Assembly: GCA_031553035.1 (NCBI GenBank)
Contig: JAVBLY010000004.1
Location: forward strand, 62,001-126,000
DNA length: 64,000 nt
Direction: 5' to 3'
Source: JAVBLY01 sp031553035
Lineage (GTDB): Bacteria > Bacillota > Clostridia > Peptostreptococcales > Anaerovoracaceae
Shown: in pieces, positions 36,786 to 45,118 of the stretch
How the letters are laid out: each line of letters begins with the position of its first letter
Numbering within the stretch: position 1 is the stretch's first letter
The notes under the pieces: generated by a model
What the model was told of the DNA's origin: nothing
Database searches by the model: none
The model's input: the letters and a program-made list of their open reading frames with translations, nothing else
Translations under genes and position numbers: made by a program

Positions 36786-36794
36786 GAGGACCAA

Positions 36795-37244
36795 ATGACC
36801 TTACAGGAACAATTGAATGCGGATTTTATAACCGCAATGAAAGAAAAGGACACAGTACGGAAGAGTACGATAAGCTTTGTAAGAGCGGCAATCAAGCAAT
36901 ACGAGAAAGACAATCAGAAAGATGCCGATAATGAGATAGTAACTCAGATCCTTACTAAACAAGTCAAGATGAGAAAAGATGCCCTCTCCGATTTTGAGAA
37001 AGCGGGACGAACAGATCTTTTAGGCGACTACAACAGCGAAATCTCTGTCTTGAAAACGTACTTGCCGGAACAGATGTCAGAAGAAGATATTAATTCTGTG
37101 GTCAAAGAAACAATACAGGAACTTGAAATAGATGGCGGACCGGAAAACATGGGCAAACTCATGGGAGCGGTAATGCCAAAGGTAAAAGGAAAAGCCGACG
37201 GCAACATGGTAAAAGCTGCGGTATCCAAAGCCTTATCCAAATAG
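36795..37244 (+). CDS. yqeY: GatB/YqeY-domain protein
   Basis: The 149 residues have a basic helical N-terminus (LNADFITAMKEKDTVRKSTI) and the GatB-tail-like domain (ISVLKTYLPEQMSEEDI; MGKLMGAVMPKVKGKADG). The fold resembles the tRNA-binding tail of the GatB amidotransferase subunit, but the role of the free protein is unknown. Position after rpsU is conserved in Bacillota. It is followed by a shared terminator. Confidence 0.95.
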   Translation: MTLQEQLNADFITAMKEKDTVRKSTISFVRAAIKQYEKDNQKDADNEIVTQILTKQVKMRKDALSDFEKAGRTDLLGDYNSEISVLKTYLPEQMSEEDINSVVKETIQELEIDGGPENMGKLMGAVMPKVKGKADGNMVKAAVSKALSK

Positions 37245-37265
37245 TATAACAAAATAGAAGAATAC

Positions 37266-37298
37266 AAAAAGAAGTTGTCAGGTGGCAACTTCTTTTTT
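37266..37298. terminator. Bidirectional terminator between yqeY and the MerR-type gene
   Basis: AAAAAGAAGTTG (37266-37277) and CAACTTCTTTTT (37286-37297) pair perfectly, giving a T-run on both strands. The MerR-type stop codon lies in its right flank. Confidence 0.88.
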
Positions 37299-38556
37299 AA
37301 TAGTTTTTAATTTTGGAATCGGATGAATCATTGTGTGCCTCGTAGCATATGACTTCTACATTTTCTCCGGCGTTATCTCTTACATAGTGGATACCGGCTG
37401 AAGTCGTAAATCCCATGCTTTTTTCTTCCGAGATTACGATACCGTTGCTTTCCCATAAAAACTTCACATTTGACATGGTAAGCTTTGACGAATCGAAATC
37501 AGGATGATCTTTGGTAAAATCGCTTATGCTTTTAGGTGCATTTTGATAACTGGTAAATAAGCCGGTTACCAGCCCGCCTGGCTTTATGAACCCGGACAAC
37601 ATATCAGCCCTGAATATATTATATGAAAATATCTGGTTACTTGTGGAATAGTCATCTACAAAAACATCGATGGAAGATTTCTTTAGAGGGATATCATCGA
37701 TCTTGCCTGCAATATATACGATGTTTTGATCTTCATTGGAAAGATACTGCTTGATTTTCTTGATTCGCTTCAGTGACGGGTCATTAATGATAAATGTATT
37801 TTCAATGCCTAATTTTTCTATGTTTTCAAGAATAAAATTATAGGTAAACGGACCGAAGAGCAGATTCATGTGTCCATCTGCATGATTTGAGATTTTGCCG
37901 GCCATATACATATACGCTTTGTGATAGAGCTTTCTGAAAAGAGAACTGAACTCGTCTTTTGCAGATTTGACCGATTCAATATTATTGAAGGCTTTAAGCG
38001 GAGAATCCTCCTCATGATCCTGACATATGATTATGCCGTCTATGATGTCCGCCCTGTATTCGCATTCACACAAAAGATGACCGCTCTGGATCTTGCCTTT
38101 GGATATTGTGGCCGAATTGAGCTGGAGGGGAAGATTACATTTGGGGCAGTAAAGAAGAGGTATTGCGGAAAACGGTACTCCCGAGCTCATTTCCTTGTTG
38201 CCTGTTTCCACAGGGAATCTCTCGATTTCCTTGTTGAGATCTGAAATATCTGTCTTTAGTTCTTCGATTTCATTCAGCAATTCACTTTTTTTACTACCGA
38301 GGATATCCAGACAGAGTTTATTGACTACCTTGTCGTTGAATCTGGATGTCTTCTCGAGAAAAAACAGAAGCTGCATTTCAGATATGGTAAAGCGATATTT
38401 TTTATATTTTATTATCTTGTTCATATCATCGATGCATTCTTCGTCAAACACAAACTGGTCGTTTTTCTGAGATGGGTTTAAAAGACCGTTTTTTATGTAG
38501 TATCTGACTGTGCTGTTGTTGATATTGAACTTTTGGGCAAATTCTCCTATTTTCAA
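37297..38556 (-). CDS. MerR-type regulator fused to zinc-ribbon and methyltransferase-like domain
   Basis: The start is TTG 38556, preceded by TTGGAGAAA; an earlier in-frame TTG (38574) has no ribosome site. The 419 residues have a MerR HTH (1-70; LKIGEFAQKFNINNSTVRYY), a coiled-coil (about 85-118), a Cys region (LLYCPKCNLPL ... LLCECEYR) resembling the zinc ribbon of rRNA methyltransferases, and a C-terminal part. In that part, DDIPLKKSSIDVFVDDY and FIKPGGLVTG match late motifs of class I methyltransferases. The glycine-rich SAM motif I is not evident, so it may be a ligand sensor rather than an enzyme. It is divergent from preT-preA and probably activates it. Confidence 0.8.
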   Translation of the reverse strand: MKIGEFAQKFNINNSTVRYYIKNGLLNPSQKNDQFVFDEECIDDMNKIIKYKKYRFTISEMQLLFFLEKTSRFNDKVVNKLCLDILGSKKSELLNEIEELKTDISDLNKEIERFPVETGNKEMSSGVPFSAIPLLYCPKCNLPLQLNSATISKGKIQSGHLLCECEYRADIIDGIIICQDHEEDSPLKAFNNIESVKSAKDEFSSLFRKLYHKAYMYMAGKISNHADGHMNLLFGPFTYNFILENIEKLGIENTFIINDPSLKRIKKIKQYLSNEDQNIVYIAGKIDDIPLKKSSIDVFVDDYSTSNQIFSYNIFRADMLSGFIKPGGLVTGLFTSYQNAPKSISDFTKDHPDFDSSKLTMSNVKFLWESNGIVISEEKSMGFTTSAGIHYVRDNAGENVEVICYEAHNDSSDSKIKNY

Positions 38557-38628
38557 GACATTTCTCCAAATCAAATTGCATCAGCTATTCGAAGATATTA
38601 TACACTATAAACATTCAAAAACAAAACG

Positions 38629-38642
38629 TGAACCATGGTTCA
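38629..38642. promoter_or_regulatory. Palindrome in the MerR/preT divergent region
   Basis: TGAACCATGGTTCA is a perfect 14-bp dyad; with the flanks it extends to 26 bases with one mismatched pair (AAAACG...TGTTTT). It lies just upstream of the predicted minus-strand promoter of the regulator gene (TTGTTT, N16, TATAAT) and is a likely operator for autoregulation. Confidence 0.6.
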
Positions 38643-38662
38643 TGTTTTTGTGAAAAAGGGTA

Positions 38663-38693
38663 TTGAATGAAACTATGGTTGAAGTTGTATCAT
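38663..38693 (+). promoter_or_regulatory. preT promoter with 19-bp spacer typical of MerR control
   Basis: TTGAAT (38663-38668) and TATCAT (38688-38693) are 19 bases apart. The spacer holds a small dyad, AACT-N8-AGTT, centred within it. Overlong 19-20 bp spacers with a central dyad are the hallmark of MerR-activated promoters. Confidence 0.6.
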
Positions 38694-38741
38694 GATAGCA
38701 ACGGGAAAATTATGTGTTTATAAAGTAAGGAGGGATTCAAA

Positions 38742-40022
38742 TTGAGTAAAGTAATGACCGGTGATTACACTTCCGAGGCTGTTTCTGGTTTCACTCACAG
38801 AACAGCTATGGAAGAAGCATCAAGATGTCTTTTGTGTCATGATGCACCATGCAGCCAGGGATGTCCGGCCGGAACAGATCCTGGAAAATTCATTCGTTCG
38901 ATAAGATTCAGAAATCCAAAGGGTGCTGCCGAGACTATCAGAAGCAATAACGTTCTGGGCGGAACATGTGCGAGGGTATGTCCATATGACAAGCTTTGTG
39001 AAGAAGCATGCAGCAGATGCGGAATAGACAGACCTATTGAGATCGGCAAGCTTCAGAGATATGCCATAGATCAGGAAGAGGCATATAAAATGGATATCCT
39101 GAGCAAGGGAGATATCAAAGGCGGTGCAGTAGCTTGTGTAGGTGCAGGACCCGCATCCCTTGCCTGTGCTGCAGAACTGGCAAAAGCAGGATATAAAGTA
39201 ACTATATTTGAAAAGGAAGCCAAGGCCGGCGGAGTTCTTACATACGGTATAACTGCAGCAAGACTTCCTCAGGCGGTTGTAGATCATGATATCGAAACAG
39301 TCAAAAATCTGGGAGTAGAGTTTAAGTTCAACTCTGAAATCGGAAAAGACAAAACAGCAAATGACCTGCTAAGTCAGGGATATGATGCCGTATTCATGGG
39401 AACCGGACTCTGGTCACCCAAGAAACCTGACATTGAAGGAATAGACAGCAAAAATGTCCTAACAGCAGTTGAATTTCTAAAAGATGCCAGAGAGAATGGC
39501 GGATCATCAAAAGTAGAAGGCAAAAATGTAGTAATAATCGGCGGCGGTGACGTTGCAATAGACTGTGCAGTGACTGCTAAACTTTCAGGAGCAGCAAAGT
39601 CGGCGATCTGGTACAGAAGAACTGTCGAAGAAGCTCCTGCCAACATGGATGAATGGAACTACGCTTATTCATTAGGCATCACCGTAACCACAGGAATGGC
39701 TCCTAAATCCATAAAGGAAGCAAACGGCGGACTCCTCATGTCATTTGCGGGAAGAGATGAAGTATCGTCAGCTGAAATATTTGCCGACTATATTATTTTT
39801 GCAATCGGGCAGGCTCCTGAAGATATGGGTGCACTGGCCGATGTCGATCTTAACGAAAAAGGCAATATCAAGGCTACAGAGACGGGAAAGACAAATAAGG
39901 ACGGTATCTTTGCAGCCGGTGACATCGTAAATGGTGGAAAAACAGTTGTGGAAGCAGTAAAAGAAGGAAAAGATGCAGCCGAAGAGATAGCTGCATATCT
40001 GAATAAGAAAGGGGTGAAATAA
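38742..40022 (+). CDS. preT: Dihydropyrimidine dehydrogenase subunit PreT
   Basis: The start is TTG 38742, 7 bases after AAGGAGGG. The 426-residue flavoprotein resembles the GltD/DPYD N-terminal half. It has a Fe-S domain (CLLCHDAPCSQGCPAG; CARVCPYDKLCEEACSRCG), an FAD site (VGAGPASLACAAELAKAG), an NAD site (VIIGGGDVAIDCAVTAKLSG) and a C-terminal GDIVNGGKTVVEAVKEGK. With PreA it reduces uracil and thymine with NAD(P)H, or runs in reverse. It overlaps neither neighbour; preA starts 2 bases later. Confidence 0.92.
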   Translation: MSKVMTGDYTSEAVSGFTHRTAMEEASRCLLCHDAPCSQGCPAGTDPGKFIRSIRFRNPKGAAETIRSNNVLGGTCARVCPYDKLCEEACSRCGIDRPIEIGKLQRYAIDQEEAYKMDILSKGDIKGGAVACVGAGPASLACAAELAKAGYKVTIFEKEAKAGGVLTYGITAARLPQAVVDHDIETVKNLGVEFKFNSEIGKDKTANDLLSQGYDAVFMGTGLWSPKKPDIEGIDSKNVLTAVEFLKDARENGGSSKVEGKNVVIIGGGDVAIDCAVTAKLSGAAKSAIWYRRTVEEAPANMDEWNYAYSLGITVTTGMAPKSIKEANGGLLMSFAGRDEVSSAEIFADYIIFAIGQAPEDMGALADVDLNEKGNIKATETGKTNKDGIFAAGDIVNGGKTVVEAVKEGKDAAEEIAAYLNKKGVK

Positions 40023-40023
40023 G

Positions 40024-41277
40024 ATGGCTTTTAAGAAAGATCTTTCAATCGATTATTTAGGCGTTAAATGCGAAAATCCGTTTTTCCTGTCATCATCACC
40101 TGTAGGCGGTAACTATGATATGGTTGCCAAGTGTTTCGAAACAGGATGGGGCGGTGTATTCTTCAAAACCATTGGTATATTCGTTGCTGACGAATGTTCA
40201 CCGAGATTCGACAACAATGTAAAAGAAGGCACTCCATGGCTGGGCTTTAAGAACATGGAACAGATTTCAGACAAACCTACTGAAAAAAACTTCGAATTTC
40301 TCATGAAGCTCAAGAGAGACTATCCTGAGAAAGTCATCGTTTCATCCATAATGGGAGAAAACGAAGAAGAATGGAAGCAGCTTGCCAAGATGTCTGAGCA
40401 GGCGGGAGCAGACCTCATCGAAGGTAACTTCTCATGTCCACAGATGACATCACATGCAATGGGTTCAGACGTAGGCTCGAATCCAGAACTGGTAGAAAAA
40501 TACAGTGCAGCCGTAGCAAGCGCAACAGATATACCGTTCATCGCCAAGATGACACCAAACATCACAAACATGGTGATCCCGGCCAGAGCAGCAGTCAAAG
40601 GCGGTTCTAAAGGTATCGCAGCTATCAACACGATCAAATCAATAACGAATATTGACCTTGAGAACATGACTGCAATGCCGGTTGTAAACGGTAAATCGTC
40701 AATATCCGGTTATTCCGGAGCTGCAGTAAAACCGATTGCATTGAGATTCGTTGCTCAGTGCCTTCAGGACGAAGAACTTAAGAACATTCCGTTCTCAGGT
40801 ATCGGCGGTATCGAAACATGGCGAGATGCTCTGGAATTCCTTCTCCTTGGATGCAGGAATATCCAGGTCACAACATCCATTATGCAGTACGGCTACAGGA
40901 TCGTGGAAGATATGATAAGCGGACTTTCATACTGGATGGAAGAAAGAGGCTTCAACAAGCTGGACGATTTTGTTGGAACCGCTCTTCCAAACATAATCCC
41001 TGCTGAAGAACTTGACAGAGATTTTAAGATCCTTCCGGACTTCAGCGATGAAAAATGTGTCGGTTGCGGAAGATGTTATGTATCATGCTATGATGCAGCA
41101 CACCAGGCTATCGACTGGGATGAAGAAAAAAGAAGACCAAAGCTCAATGATAATTGTGTAGGATGTCACCTATGTCTGAACGTTTGCCCTGTTCAGGAGT
41201 GTATCACTCCGGGAGAGATCGAATGGAAAGAAGGAAGAAAGCATACCGATATCATAATGAAGCATCATTATGAATAA
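40024..41277 (+). CDS. preA: Dihydropyrimidine dehydrogenase subunit PreA
   Basis: The 417 residues have a DHOD-like FMN TIM barrel (LGVKCENPFFLSSSPVGG; GNFSCPQMTSHAMGSDVG, with the active-site Cys; FIAKMTPNITNM; IPFSGIGGIETW). A C-terminal dicluster ferredoxin follows (CVGCGRCYVSCYDAAH and CVGCHLCLNVCPVQEC). All eight cluster Cys are present. It binds the pyrimidine and transfers hydride from FMN. No dihydropyrimidinase or beta-ureidopropionase follows, so further breakdown must be encoded elsewhere. Confidence 0.94.
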   Translation: MAFKKDLSIDYLGVKCENPFFLSSSPVGGNYDMVAKCFETGWGGVFFKTIGIFVADECSPRFDNNVKEGTPWLGFKNMEQISDKPTEKNFEFLMKLKRDYPEKVIVSSIMGENEEEWKQLAKMSEQAGADLIEGNFSCPQMTSHAMGSDVGSNPELVEKYSAAVASATDIPFIAKMTPNITNMVIPARAAVKGGSKGIAAINTIKSITNIDLENMTAMPVVNGKSSISGYSGAAVKPIALRFVAQCLQDEELKNIPFSGIGGIETWRDALEFLLLGCRNIQVTTSIMQYGYRIVEDMISGLSYWMEERGFNKLDDFVGTALPNIIPAEELDRDFKILPDFSDEKCVGCGRCYVSCYDAAHQAIDWDEEKRRPKLNDNCVGCHLCLNVCPVQECITPGEIEWKEGRKHTDIIMKHHYE

Positions 41278-41313
41278 GAAAATCTTTAGCTCCAAGAACA
41301 CACAATAACGTAG

Positions 41314-41342
41314 ATATCCCGGTTTTTATGCCGGGATATTTG
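41314..41342 (+). terminator. Hairpin after preA
   Basis: ATATCCCGG (41314-41322) pairs perfectly with CCGGGATAT (41331-41339). The T-tract is short (TTTGCTTATT). Confidence 0.65.
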
Positions 41343-41373
41343 CTTATTATTACAAGCCAAAGCCTGCCTGTTA

Positions 41374-41382
41374 TGGTATAAT
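41374..41382 (+). promoter_or_regulatory. Extended -10 promoter of the phoH operon
   Basis: TG-G-TATAAT is a complete extended -10 with no clear -35. It lies 32 bases before the phoH start. Confidence 0.6.
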
Positions 41383-41414
41383 TATCAGTATTAAAAATGA
41401 CAAGGAGAACGAAT

Positions 41415-42374
41415 TTGGACAACGACGTAAAAGAAATAATAAAGGTCGAGATCCACAAAGATCAGGACACCAACGGGCTTTTCGGCAATCTTGACGAGAA
41501 TCTGAAAAAAATCGAAGAAGCTTTTGATGTGAATATAGTCCAGAGGCAGGACGAACTTATAGTTGAAGGACTTAACGCAAAAAGGGCAGAGAATGTTATA
41601 GAAGACCTGCTCATTATTTTGGAAAGCGAAGGCGTACTTGATGCCCAGAAGGTGAATTACGTTATCAACCTTCAGGAGCAGGGGATCTCATACAAGGACA
41701 CCAACGTAAACAAGGATATAATCTGCTTTACCCACAGAGGCAAACCTATAAAGGCAAAGACTCTGGGTCAGACATCATATATTGACGAGATCAAAAAGAA
41801 GGACATCGTCTTCGGCGTAGGACCGGCGGGAACAGGAAAAACCTATCTGGCTGTTGCAATGGCCGCTACAGCTTTCAAGAACAAGGAAGTGGAGAAAATA
41901 ATACTGGCAAGACCGGCAGTGGAAGCAGGGGAAAGACTGGGTTTTCTCCCCGGAGACCTTCAGGAGAAGGTGGATCCTTATTTAAGACCGCTCTACGACG
42001 CACTATACGAAATTCTAGGCAGGGATACAACTTTGAGACTTAAGGAAAAAGAGACCATAGAAGTAGTACCTCTTGCATATATGAGGGGACGTACACTGGA
42101 CAGATCTTTTATAATTCTGGATGAAGCACAGAATACTACCAAGGAACAGATGAAGATGTTCCTTACCAGAATGGGATTCGGATCCAAGGTAGTGGTAACA
42201 GGTGATATAACCCAGATAGACCTTGACGGAAAAGCCTCAGGATTGATACATGCACTTAAGATCCTGAAGAACGTAAAGGAGATCGGTATCTGCAGATTGA
42301 GAGACACCGATGTGGTCAGGCACTCACTGGTCAAGAAGATAATTGGTGCATATGAAAAGGCGGAGAAACAATAA
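41415..42374 (+). CDS. phoH: PhoH-like ATPase
   Basis: The start is TTG 41415, because AAGGAG lies 7 bases before it; ATG 41397 lies upstream of that site. The 319 residues have an N-terminal KH-like region, then the P-loop domain: FGVGPAGTGKTYLAVAMA (Walker A near 138), FIILDEAQNTT (Walker B) and VVVTGDITQIDL (sensor). PhoH-like proteins pair with YbeY in rRNA or RNA metabolism. It is the first gene of the phoH-ybeY-cdd-era-recO cluster. Confidence 0.93.
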   Translation: MDNDVKEIIKVEIHKDQDTNGLFGNLDENLKKIEEAFDVNIVQRQDELIVEGLNAKRAENVIEDLLIILESEGVLDAQKVNYVINLQEQGISYKDTNVNKDIICFTHRGKPIKAKTLGQTSYIDEIKKKDIVFGVGPAGTGKTYLAVAMAATAFKNKEVEKIILARPAVEAGERLGFLPGDLQEKVDPYLRPLYDALYEILGRDTTLRLKEKETIEVVPLAYMRGRTLDRSFIILDEAQNTTKEQMKMFLTRMGFGSKVVVTGDITQIDLDGKASGLIHALKILKNVKEIGICRLRDTDVVRHSLVKKIIGAYEKAEKQ

Positions 42375-42871
42375 TGGATATAAACTTCAGCGAAGGGTGG
42401 CTGCCCGGCAAAGATATAATGAAATATATGGATGAGGCAGCGGCCATAGTCCTTGAAAACGAAAGAATCGATCCCGAACTTATGGAAGTGAGCGTAACTT
42501 TTGTAGAACCGGAAGAAATAAAGGACCTCAACAGACTTCATCGCAATATAGACGAGGTGACGGATGTTCTTTCTTTTCCGCAATATGTTGACTCCGACAC
42601 GATCAGACGGGAGATATCAGATGAAGAAAATATCATTGCTCATGAAGAAATACATATAACTTTGGGTGACGTCGTCATCTGCAAGGAAAAAGTGAATGAA
42701 CAGGCGGAGTATTTTTTTCACAGCTTTGAAAGAGAACTGGTCTATCTGTTTACACACAGCCTTCTCCATCTTCTGGGATATGATCATGAAGATGATGATG
42801 ACAAGATTCAAATGCGTGAAATAGAGAATGCCGTACTTGATGAAATCGGACTTGGGAGAAAGAAAAAATGA
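42374..42871 (+). CDS. ybeY: Endoribonuclease YbeY
   Basis: The 165 residues have the metal site HSLLHLLGYDHE (HxxxHxxxxxH zinc ligands) and the preceding VTFVEPEEIKDLNRLHRNID and TDVLSFP blocks. It functions in 16S rRNA 3' maturation and ribosome quality control. Its start overlaps the phoH stop by one base (TAATG). Its stop overlaps the ATG of a 14-codon reading frame. The gene that often follows in Clostridia, a diacylglycerol kinase, is absent. Confidence 0.94.
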   Translation: MDINFSEGWLPGKDIMKYMDEAAAIVLENERIDPELMEVSVTFVEPEEIKDLNRLHRNIDEVTDVLSFPQYVDSDTIRREISDEENIIAHEEIHITLGDVVICKEKVNEQAEYFFHSFERELVYLFTHSLLHLLGYDHEDDDDKIQMREIENAVLDEIGLGRKKK

Positions 42872-42912
42872 TAGACAAAGAACTGTATTCCAAAATAGCA
42901 GAAATGGAGTGA
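42868..42912 (+). pseudogene. 14-codon remnant resembling the start of cdd
   Basis: MIDKELYSKIAEME and a stop. The first residues mirror the real cdd start MTDKELYIKAEEA, and the DNA matches at most positions over the first 20 bases. It starts by ATGA overlap with ybeY, as a following operon gene would. It may be a translated coupling mini-ORF or the leftover of a duplication. Confidence 0.5.
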
Positions 42913-43050
42913 AAGTGTGAATAATTAATTCACACGCCGCCGGAGGCATATAATTGTTTTTCACTCCATATAGTGAATCTCGATTATTCATAAGTGATTT
43001 GTTTCTGCAAGAGGCAATTCATTTGCCTCGATAGCAGAAATGGAGTGAAA
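42895..43050. repeat. 116-bp hairpin-rich insert bounded by perfect 20-bp direct repeats
   Basis: ATAGCAGAAATGGAGTGAAA occurs at 42895-42914 and again at 43031-43050. Between them (42915-43030) lie three tight hairpins: GTGTGAAT/ATTCACAC, TTCACT/AGTGAA and GAGGCAA/TTGCCTC. Removing the insert plus one repeat restores a compact ybeY-cdd junction. The second repeat supplies the cdd ribosome site (GGAG). This reads as a small insertion with a long target duplication, or a recombination scar. Confidence 0.7.
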
Positions 43051-43052
43051 AA

Positions 43053-43439
43053 ATGACAGATAAAGAACTGTACATCAAAGCAGAAGAGGCTATGAAAAAT
43101 GCATATGCCCCTTATTCGAAATTCAGTGTTGGAGCTGCGGTGCTCACAAAAAACGGTCAGGTATTCATCGGATGCAATATTGAAAATGCTGCTTACGGGG
43201 ATTCGCTGTGTGCCGAGAGAGTGGCAGTTTCAAACGCTGTCTCGGACGGTCTCAGAGACATTGAAGCTATCGCCGTTGTTTCAAATGAAGGTTATGCCTT
43301 CCCATGCGGCACTTGCCGGCAGTTCATGTACGAGTTCGGCGGAAATATCAGAGTGATTGTCGGCAAAGACAGGGATGATCTGGAAAGTTATACTGTAGAC
43401 GAGCTTATGCCTCACGGGTTCAGACTGGAGAAAAAATAA
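43053..43439 (+). CDS. cdd: Cytidine deaminase
   Basis: The 128 residues form the small tetrameric zinc enzyme: APYSKFSVGAAV, GCNIENAAYGDSLCAERVA (catalytic C-A-E) and PCGTCRQFMYEF (two zinc Cys). It deaminates cytidine and deoxycytidine in pyrimidine salvage. GGAG lies 9 bases before ATG. Its stop shares a base with the era start. The region upstream is disturbed by the 20-bp repeats. Confidence 0.96.
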   Translation: MTDKELYIKAEEAMKNAYAPYSKFSVGAAVLTKNGQVFIGCNIENAAYGDSLCAERVAVSNAVSDGLRDIEAIAVVSNEGYAFPCGTCRQFMYEFGGNIRVIVGKDRDDLESYTVDELMPHGFRLEKK

Positions 43440-44332
43440 TGAAATCGGGATTTGTAGCTGTAATAGGAAGGCCTAATGTAGGAAAATCAACGCTGCTCAA
43501 TGCAATAATCGGAGAGAAAATCGCTATAGCATCGGATAAACCTCAGACTACAAGAAACAGGATCCGGGGCATTTTGAATACTCAGGACGAAAAAGACGAA
43601 TACCAGATCATATTCATCGATACACCTGGGATACATAAGCCTAATAACAAGCTTGGAGAATTCATGACATCCACCGCTCTCGATACATTCAAGGAAGTGG
43701 ATGCTGTTTTGTTTTTAGTAGACAGCTCTTTTAGTGAAAAGGGCGGAGATTCCTTTATACTTGAAAATCTGGAAAATGTCAAAACCCCCAAATTCCTCAT
43801 AATAAACAAGATAGATAAAATGGGGCCCGGTGAGTTTAAAAAGACTTTCGAAACTTATGAAAATATGGGGGTTTTCAATGAAGTCATAGGCATTTCAGCA
43901 AAAGAGGGTACTCATATAGAAAGACTCATAGATTCAATAAAACCTTTGATGTCGGAAGGACCGAGGTATTTTCCTGACGACATGATAACCGACCATCCGG
44001 AAAGATTCATAGTTACTGAGATCATAAGGGAAAAGATGCTCATGTACCTTGATAAAGAAGTTCCTCATGGTGTTGCCGTCGAGATCGAAAGCTATGAGGA
44101 AACTCCAAAGATAACCAGGATCTCGGCAGTGATTTATACGGAAAAGAAATCTCACAAGGGAATAATCATAGGAAAGGAAGGTCGAAAGCTTAAAGGCATA
44201 GGTAAAAGTGCAAGAGAAGAAATCGAAGCACTTATCGGCAGCAAGGTCTACCTCGAATTATTCGTCAAGATAAAGGAAAAGTGGCGAGACAGCGATTTTA
44301 TGCTGAATTCACTTGGGTATAAGGACAAATAG
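43439..44332 (+). CDS. era: GTPase Era
   Basis: The 297 residues have G1 GRPNVGKSTLLN, G2 region KPQTTRNRI, G3 DTPGIHKP, G4 NKIDK and G5 ISAKEGT. A C-terminal KH domain has GIIIGKEGRKLKGIG. Era binds the 16S 3' end during 30S assembly. It is coupled to cdd (TAATG) and followed 1 base later by recO. Confidence 0.97.
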   Translation: MKSGFVAVIGRPNVGKSTLLNAIIGEKIAIASDKPQTTRNRIRGILNTQDEKDEYQIIFIDTPGIHKPNNKLGEFMTSTALDTFKEVDAVLFLVDSSFSEKGGDSFILENLENVKTPKFLIINKIDKMGPGEFKKTFETYENMGVFNEVIGISAKEGTHIERLIDSIKPLMSEGPRYFPDDMITDHPERFIVTEIIREKMLMYLDKEVPHGVAVEIESYEETPKITRISAVIYTEKKSHKGIIIGKEGRKLKGIGKSAREEIEALIGSKVYLELFVKIKEKWRDSDFMLNSLGYKDK

Positions 44333-44333
44333 A

Positions 44334-45086
44334 ATGCACGGCGAAACCCAGGCAATAGTATTAAGACAGATAAAGACTTTAAACAGCAGGCGAATGATTC
44401 TGCTGTTTTCTGAAGATTACGGGAAAGTCAGTGCAGGGACTTCCATTTCCGAAAAAGGCAAAAGCAAGTCAGCTCTTGCAATGCGTCCTTTCACTCTTAG
44501 CCGGTTCGACATAACGGAGAACAAAGGATATCTGAACATAAGAAGCGCAGACACTATAAAGAGTTACTATAAGATCGCTGACGATCTGGACAAATTCGCC
44601 AACGCATCCTACGTTCTTGAGTTCACCGAAAAGCTGCTCCCGGAGGCAGTCAAGTCCAAAGCTCTTTTTTCTCTGCTCAAAACATATCTGAATATTCTCG
44701 AAGGAAGAAAAAAATCATATGAGACTCTGACACTTGCCTTTTTGATCAAAGCTATGCAAATAAGCGGTGTGGCTCCTCAACTTGAAAAATGCATAGTTTG
44801 CGGAGAAGCGAATCCGCCAGCCTTCTTTCATATGGAAGATGCAGGTTTTATATGTGAAAATTGCTCAGGGGGTCAGGAGAATAATGGCTATAATTCATTG
44901 CTTTATAAAATAAATTTTGATATAGTAAATGTATTAAATTTTCTCATGGAAAACCCGCTTGAGCGGGTGAAAAGTCTGGAGCTCAGACCTGAACTATTGG
45001 GGAAGCTCAGGGAAATAATCAAAGAATATACCGCCTATCATCTTGATATAGGCAATATAAAAAGTGAAGCCTTGCTAGACATATAA
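44334..45086 (+). CDS. recO: DNA repair protein RecO
   Basis: The start is ATG 44334, after AAGGACAAATAGA; in-frame codons before it lie inside era. The 250 residues have an N-terminal OB fold (GETQAIVLRQIKTLNSRR), a helical domain and a Cys4 zinc site (CIVCGEANPPAFF ... CENC). RecO loads RecA with RecR in the RecF pathway. The era-recO order is standard. Confidence 0.93.
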   Translation: MHGETQAIVLRQIKTLNSRRMILLFSEDYGKVSAGTSISEKGKSKSALAMRPFTLSRFDITENKGYLNIRSADTIKSYYKIADDLDKFANASYVLEFTEKLLPEAVKSKALFSLLKTYLNILEGRKKSYETLTLAFLIKAMQISGVAPQLEKCIVCGEANPPAFFHMEDAGFICENCSGGQENNGYNSLLYKINFDIVNVLNFLMENPLERVKSLELRPELLGKLREIIKEYTAYHLDIGNIKSEALLDI

Positions 45087-45118
45087 TTGTATGGTAAGCC
45101 ATAAAAGGAGGACTTAAA

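Noticed and set aside
41397..41414. ATG 41397 as phoH start
   Set aside because: The only good ribosome site (AAGGAG, 41402-41407) lies downstream of it and upstream of TTG 41415.
45087..45118. T-box leader for glyQS
   Set aside because: glyQS is read through from the DUF4342-like gene with overlapping stop and start. No T-box word (GGGTGG-ACCGCG type) is present upstream.
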